DNA of 64,000 bases from Dickeya aquatica (GTDB lineage Bacteria > Pseudomonadota > Gammaproteobacteria > Enterobacterales > Enterobacteriaceae). Positions 60,104 through 64,000 of the stretch are shown here, in pieces. Location of the stretch: positions 3,224,001 through 3,288,000 of the forward strand of contig NZ_LT615367.1 of the NCBI RefSeq assembly GCF_900095885.1, written 5' to 3'. Position numbers and translations under genes: made by a program. The notes below the pieces were generated by a model. That model had not been told where the DNA came from. It searched no databases and worked only from the letters and a program-made list of their open reading frames with translations. Positions within the stretch are counted from its first letter, which is position 1. Each line of letters opens with the position of its first letter.

Positions 60104-60967
60104 TTACCTAAAGAACTCAATGTTTTCCTTAAGCCAGTCAGAAAGCTCACGCGGGGCTGAGCCGGTTAGTTCTTCGACCGTCAGGGTTCGCTCTATCAGT
60201 ACTGACTGATTGAATATTTGATCCAGTCCAACCAGCAGTTCTGCAACGAATGAAGGCAGGCCTTCAGCCAGTAACGCAGCACGCTGTTCCTCGGGTGAGC
60301 GGTCCATATAGGTGACCGTACGACCTAAAAGATCGGATAATGTCTTTGCAACCTCATGCATTGTCCAGGTTCGTGGGCCTGTAAGGTGATAAGCACGCCG
60401 GGAGTTATCCGCTACTTTTTCAAGTAGCGCTACACGTGCAACATCGGCTATATCCCGAACGTCAATCAGATTGACACGCCCCTTACCTGCTGCGCCTGCC
60501 CAGGTTCCAGCAGCGACATGTCTGCCAGCACGCTTGAGTACATCCATGAAAGTCGTCGGTCTCAATACGGTTGAGGCTACAGGTTGTTGGGCCAGATGAG
60601 CCTCTATCGCGGCATGCCACGCAAAAGGATTGGCGAGCGTCGCGGGTCCCATTACGGAAAGTTTAACAATATGGCGTACGCCTGTTTTTACCGCTGCATC
60701 AATGAGTGCTATCTCATTAGCCACCTGTTGAAGGGATGTACCATGGGAGATAAAAAGCGTATCGACCCCCACAAGCCCCATTTCTAACGTTGAAGGCTTA
60801 TCAAAATCCACAACCGCAAATGATATTCTGTCGGAAATATTTTCAGGTTCTTTTTGACGCGTGAGTGAAATAATCTCCACGGGATCTGATGAAAGCTTAT
60901 TGATTAAGTGTGAACCGACCCGACCTGTCGCGCCTGCAACAGCGATACGCAATCCTGGTGCGATCAT
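60104..60967 (-). CDS. NmrA/QOR2-like NAD(P)-binding oxidoreductase
   Basis: 287 aa, atypical short-chain dehydrogenase. LRIAVAGATGRVGSHLINKL is the NADPH loop, VKLSVMGP follows the sheet, and the C-terminal part (RRAYHLTGPRTWTMHEVAKTL) binds substrate; the usual Tyr-Lys catalytic pair is not evident, as in NmrA-like redox sensors and QorB quinone reductases. It is divergent from a TetR gene with 23 bases between starts, so probably repressed by it. Confidence 0.87.
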   Translation of the reverse strand: MIAPGLRIAVAGATGRVGSHLINKLSSDPVEIISLTRQKEPENISDRISFAVVDFDKPSTLEMGLVGVDTLFISHGTSLQQVANEIALIDAAVKTGVRHIVKLSVMGPATLANPFAWHAAIEAHLAQQPVASTVLRPTTFMDVLKRAGRHVAAGTWAGAAGKGRVNLIDVRDIADVARVALLEKVADNSRRAYHLTGPRTWTMHEVAKTLSDLLGRTVTYMDRSPEEQRAALLAEGLPSFVAELLVGLDQIFNQSVLIERTLTVEELTGSAPRELSDWLKENIEFFR

Positions 60968-60990
60968 TCCAGATTGTCAACGGAGGATTT

Positions 60991-61605
60991 ATGAGCGGTA
61001 AACCGCAATACGATGAAAATGCCGTGCTAAATGCAGCGATTGATGTTTTCTGGGGGCATGGTTATGCAAACGCATCCATCAGCGACCTTACTGAAGCCAC
61101 TGGCCTGTCCCGGTCGAGCCTTTATCAGCGTTTTGGGGATAAGGACGGGCTATTCAATGAGTGCCTCAGGCTGTATACGGGCCGCGTCCTGACACGCATG
61201 AATTCAATTCAATCTGAATCTTCAAGAGTGAGGGTTGAAGCATTGCTGCGTGAATTCCTTCCTGACCGCGCTGGAGCAAGCCACCGCAAAGGTTGCCTGC
61301 TGTCTCGCAGCCTCACTGAGCAGGCAGACCTTACACCCGAAGGAAAAATAACTACGAATGTAGGCATTTGCCAACAGCGACAGGTATTTTTAAACATTTT
61401 GGCGCAAGGGCAATTAGCGGGTGAAATCGCGGAGGATGTCGATCTGGAACTGCTGGCCTGGTATTACTTTGGCATTCTGCAGTCGGTTGTCAATCTGCCT
61501 TCAGCCGGAGCAAGCCGACAGACGCTTTCACAACTCATTGATATTTCAATGTCGGCCTGGCCAAAGAGCGAGATTACCCATCCAGATTCTGACGGGATAA
61601 CCTGA
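60991..61605 (+). CDS. TetR-family regulator
   Basis: 204 aa from the ATG at 60991 (GGAGG nine bases upstream). The N-terminal helix-turn-helix is ASISDLTEATGLSRSSLYQR and FGDKDGLFNECL. The C-terminal ligand domain (~80-200) contains RKGCLLSRSLTEQ, a pattern common in AcuR/YxaF-type repressors of detoxification genes. Its start lies 23 bases from the divergent oxidoreductase start, so its operator must overlap both promoters or starts. Confidence 0.9.
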   Translation: MSGKPQYDENAVLNAAIDVFWGHGYANASISDLTEATGLSRSSLYQRFGDKDGLFNECLRLYTGRVLTRMNSIQSESSRVRVEALLREFLPDRAGASHRKGCLLSRSLTEQADLTPEGKITTNVGICQQRQVFLNILAQGQLAGEIAEDVDLELLAWYYFGILQSVVNLPSAGASRQTLSQLIDISMSAWPKSEITHPDSDGIT

Positions 61606-61869
61606 ATCGGTATCATCAAAAATATCAGGCCCCGCACTTACCGGAGTGTAAAACCAGAAATTGCCGGCGCGTCAGCAGGCAACGTTGTGCCTGAACAACA
61701 CATCTGAGTGCTCCACCGTTTCTCATTTCATCTCAGCAGCCTGATCAAACCGCCACCTGACGGCTTCAACTTCAGGCTATTTATTCAACGTCCATTAGTG
61801 TCGTTCACGGAATGGTTGCTGCAAGGTCCGGCTGCCATCGGGATGTATGCCATGGCGCAAAGATGAGTC
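61606..61869. other. Region between the TetR and HxlR genes
   Basis: 264 bases. In the given sequence the frameshifted HxlR frame runs on into it to 61785. No other gene is supported. Confidence 0.35.
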
Positions 61870-62357
61870 CTAACGATCGATTGCCTCCTCCTCGTCGTCG
61901 GCGCTGAGTTCGGCCAAAACTGAGCGCGCCGGACGCGGTGCACCGAGATGCAGGTAACGGAGTTCATCCATAAAGGCACGCCAAAATGAGGGCCCCCCCT
62001 TTCCAGCCGCTCCGCACGCAAAGACGCTTCCTTGCTAGCTTGCGTATGCCGAAGACCCCAGGCAGCCATCTGTGCGAGCAGAGGTACAAGCTGTATGGCC
62101 GCTTCCGTAAGGCTGTAGATCCCTTTCTGATGATGATTCGGATCCGGACATCGTGTCAGCAGGCCTGACGCGGTCAAGTGCTTCAGCCGACTTGCGAGAA
62201 TGTTAGTGGCGATGCCTTCCTGATTTTGCTCCAGCAGGGTGCCATAACTGCGTCGGTTCTCGAACATGACATCGCGGATAACGATCAGGCTCCAGCGGTC
62301 GCCTATCTGTTCAAGCGTCAGGTTGATCGGGCAGCCCGATCGTCTTGTTTGTGGCAC
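61870..62357 (-). pseudogene. HxlR-family regulator with late frameshift
   Basis: Start GTG at 62357, with GGAGG six bases upstream. The HxlR winged helix is intact: GCPINLTLEQIGDRWSLIVI, GTLLEQNQEGIATNILASRL and YSLTEAAIQLVPLLAQM. After LRAERLERGGP the frame slips because the coding strand has seven G (61993-61999) instead of eight; the restored frame reads SFWRAFMDELRYLHLGAPRP and stops at 61870 (162 aa). As written, the protein instead runs to 61785 with an unrelated tail. The DNA-binding core survives either way. It is divergent from the MBL-fold gene. Confidence 0.75.
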
Positions 62358-62378
62358 AGCGATCCTCCTTAAATTTCT

Positions 62379-62395
62379 ACTTGCATTATGCAAGT
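62379..62395. promoter_or_regulatory. HxlR-type operator, proximal
   Basis: ACTTGCAT-T-ATGCAAGT, a perfect palindrome 22 bases upstream of the HxlR GTG; similar ACTTGCA repeats precede other HxlR-controlled genes. Confidence 0.7.
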
Positions 62396-62415
62396 TTCAC
62401 AAATACCATTCAACC

Positions 62416-62432
62416 ACTTGCATTTTGCAAGT
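62416..62432. promoter_or_regulatory. HxlR-type operator, distal
   Basis: ACTTGCAT-T-TTGCAAGT, a near-perfect second copy 37 bases from the first, in the divergent promoter region of the HxlR and MBL-fold genes. Confidence 0.7.
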
Positions 62433-62624
62433 AATACGATTCCTGACGGATCAACAGAGAAATCGAACATGTGTGTGGCTTTCACCACGGATTATTCCGG
62501 CAATTCAGTAGTGCGGGTGGCCGGAAAGGTGGCAACAACGACATGGCACGATGAACCGCGTTCCGCGAAAGGTCATTACGTATTGACGTACCTATCTCAC
62601 TACACACAAAGGTTAGGAAACACG

Positions 62625-63608
62625 ATGAAATTCTCCACTATCAGTTCGCGTACCCTGCTCGCGGTATCGTTAGCATTCGCCGGCACTCTGGTTGCTGTCG
62701 CACCGGCCCAGGCTGTAGCGCCAATGCAGCACAAGCAAGTTGCGGGCTTCTATCGCACGATGATTGGCGACTATGAAGTCACCGCGCTCTATGACGGCGG
62801 CGGCGGCATTGACTCCAGCCTCCTGCATGGCGATCCGGCGCTCATCCAGTCCCTCCTGGCGCGCTCCTTCCAAAATGATCCCAAGAAAGTCTCGGCCACC
62901 GTCCAGGGCTTCCTCGTCAATACCGGCTCCAGGCTCGTTCTGATCGATACGGGCGCAGGCGGCCACTGGGGCCCTCCCACGCTGGGTAAGCTCGTGCAGA
63001 ACCTAAAAGCCTCCGGCTACCAGCCGGAGCAGGTTGACCTGGTGCTGCTGACCCATCTTCACGGTGACCATGCCGGCGGGATCTACAAAGACGGCAAACG
63101 CGTCTTTCCGAATGCGACCGTGATGATGAAGAAGGCCGACGCCGACTTCTGGCTGTCGAAGGACATCATGGCCAAGGCCCCGGAAGATGCAAAGATCTTC
63201 TTCCAAATCGCACAAGATGGCGCAGCACCTTACATGGCTGCTGGCAAATGGAAGCCGTACGAAGGCATGGACGAAATCGTCCCCGGCATCACACCGTATG
63301 CCATTCCCGGCCACACGCCCGGTCACACCGGCTACATGATTTCCTCGAAAGGTCAGTCGCTGCTGGTCTGGGGCGACGTCGCTCATGTTGGGGCCGTCCA
63401 GATGCCGCACCCGGAAGTCAGCATCGCCTTTGACTCAGACAGCGCATCGGCTGTCAAAACGCGTGAAGCCCTGCTGGTGAAACTCGCTGCGGACAAGACA
63501 ATGATTGCCGCCGCCCACATGCCATTTCCTGGCCTGGGCCGTCTTCGCCAGGCCGACACCGGCGTGGGTTACGACTGGGTTCCGGCAACCTTCCTTGACG
63601 TGAAGTGA
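62625..63608 (+). CDS. Secreted metallo-beta-lactamase-fold hydrolase
   Basis: 327 aa from the ATG at 62625 (AGGTTAGGAAACACG upstream); earlier in-frame starts would precede the signal peptide. The signal peptide is SRTLLAVSLAFAGTLVAVAP and APAQA (cleavage near residue 30). The zinc motif LLTHLHGDHAGG (HxHxDH), the Asp in LVWGDVAH and the His in IAAAHMPFPG are complete. Periplasmic hydrolase of the lactonase-like group; a lactone or ester substrate is possible but unproven. It is co-oriented with an alpha/beta hydrolase eight bases downstream and divergent from HxlR. Confidence 0.9.
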   Translation: MKFSTISSRTLLAVSLAFAGTLVAVAPAQAVAPMQHKQVAGFYRTMIGDYEVTALYDGGGGIDSSLLHGDPALIQSLLARSFQNDPKKVSATVQGFLVNTGSRLVLIDTGAGGHWGPPTLGKLVQNLKASGYQPEQVDLVLLTHLHGDHAGGIYKDGKRVFPNATVMMKKADADFWLSKDIMAKAPEDAKIFFQIAQDGAAPYMAAGKWKPYEGMDEIVPGITPYAIPGHTPGHTGYMISSKGQSLLVWGDVAHVGAVQMPHPEVSIAFDSDSASAVKTREALLVKLAADKTMIAAAHMPFPGLGRLRQADTGVGYDWVPATFLDVK

Positions 63609-63616
63609 GGTGAATC

Positions 63617-64000
63617 ATGAACTACGACTCATCTTCCATCCGCACGCTCCGCGAAGCGATGTTCGCCTTCAACATTGCGCATCCGGTACGCACCATCGAG
63701 ACCCTGCGCGTCGACATGGAGGCCATTTCACAGGCGAACCCGCCGGCGGCTGACCTGACAGTCGAGCCAACCGAACTCGGTGGCGTCGCTGCGGTGGCGA
63801 TTACGGCTCCCGGCGCGTCCAAAGACCGCGTCATCTACCATCTCCACGGTGGTGGCTGGGTAGCGGGTTCTCCTGCCTCGCATTTGGGCATGCTCGGAGA
63901 GCTGTCTCGAGCGGCAAAGTCCCAGGTCATCGTTCTGGACCACGCCAGGGCACCCGAGCACCCCTTCCCGGCGTCCTACGACGAGTCCATTTGCGGCTAC
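63617..64000 (+). CDS. Alpha/beta hydrolase, HSL-type (N-terminal part)
   Basis: First 128 codons; the gene continues beyond the window. The oxyanion-hole motif of the hormone-sensitive-lipase group is present (YHLHGGGWVAGS), followed by VIVLDHARAPEHPFPAS, with RAPEHPFPA being the usual next motif. It would be an esterase or lactonase for small substrates. Start ATG at 63617 with GAGGTGAATC upstream, eight bases after the MBL-fold hydrolase, so the two are probably co-expressed. Confidence 0.9.
   Translation, partial: MNYDSSSIRTLREAMFAFNIAHPVRTIETLRVDMEAISQANPPAADLTVEPTELGGVAAVAITAPGASKDRVIYHLHGGGWVAGSPASHLGMLGELSRAAKSQVIVLDHARAPEHPFPASYDESICGY

Overview
The window looks like a chromosomal segment of a Dickeya-type soft-rot enterobacterium (formerly Erwinia chrysanthemi) or a close relative. 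Two things point there. The left 33 kb follows the Escherichia coli 9-10 minute gene order, with enterobacterial protein lengths and motifs. The periplasmic asparaginase at 33.6-34.6 kb closely resembles, from memory, the Erwinia chrysanthemi asparaginase (crisantaspase). No rRNA, tRNA or CRISPR array was found.

Region 1 (1-33.3 kb) is core backbone. It runs ispA (partial)-dxs, then on the minus strand nrdR-ribD-ribH-nusB-thiL, then yajI, then the minus-strand series queA-tgt-yajC-secD-secF, acpH, a 2-Cys peroxiredoxin, brnQ-proY, a short MetE-like methyltransferase, phoB-phoR with a PstS-like protein, sbcDC, mak, rdgC, an inserted chemoreceptor, and aroL-ppnP. Compared with E. coli, pgpA is missing between thiL and dxs, a peroxiredoxin stands where malZ would be, and a PstS-like gene and a MetE-like gene lie between phoR and brnQ. 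The phoB promoter carries a clear Pho box, and the first MetE-like gene has a MetJ-type palindrome upstream.

Region 2 (33.5-53 kb) is genus-level accessory content. It holds ansB, a second MetE-like protein, a HAD phosphatase, a LysR-M20 peptidase-MHS transporter cluster, a GNAT/LysR pair, an unknown Ser/Asn-rich protein, yjdM and an MFS exporter. Two systems stand out. The first is a four-gene operon (43.8-46.8 kb) matching the SiaA/SiaB/SiaC/SiaD partner-switch and diguanylate cyclase module, in which the SiaA-like phosphatase is soluble and has a CBS-like N-terminus. The second is a D-alanylation operon (48.9-53.0 kb) in the order dltD-dltX-dltB-dltA-dltC, including a 39-codon dltX too small for normal gene calling; its dltC carries a one-base frameshift.

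Region 3 (53.2-64 kb) is a mosaic of transferred DNA: two different IS3-family remnants, one probably intact IS5-family element, a broken MmcQ/YjbR gene, and four small regulator-plus-enzyme cassettes. These are LysR with FMN reductase, pirin and an F420-reductase-like protein; TetR with an NmrA-like oxidoreductase; HxlR with a secreted metallo-beta-lactamase-fold hydrolase and an alpha/beta hydrolase; and a lone GNAT. GC content appears to swing sharply between blocks. The cassettes share a theme of redox, electrophile or ester/lactone detoxification under a local regulator. Two of the three frameshifts in the right-hand part of the window fall in C/G homopolymers, so some may be sequencing errors.
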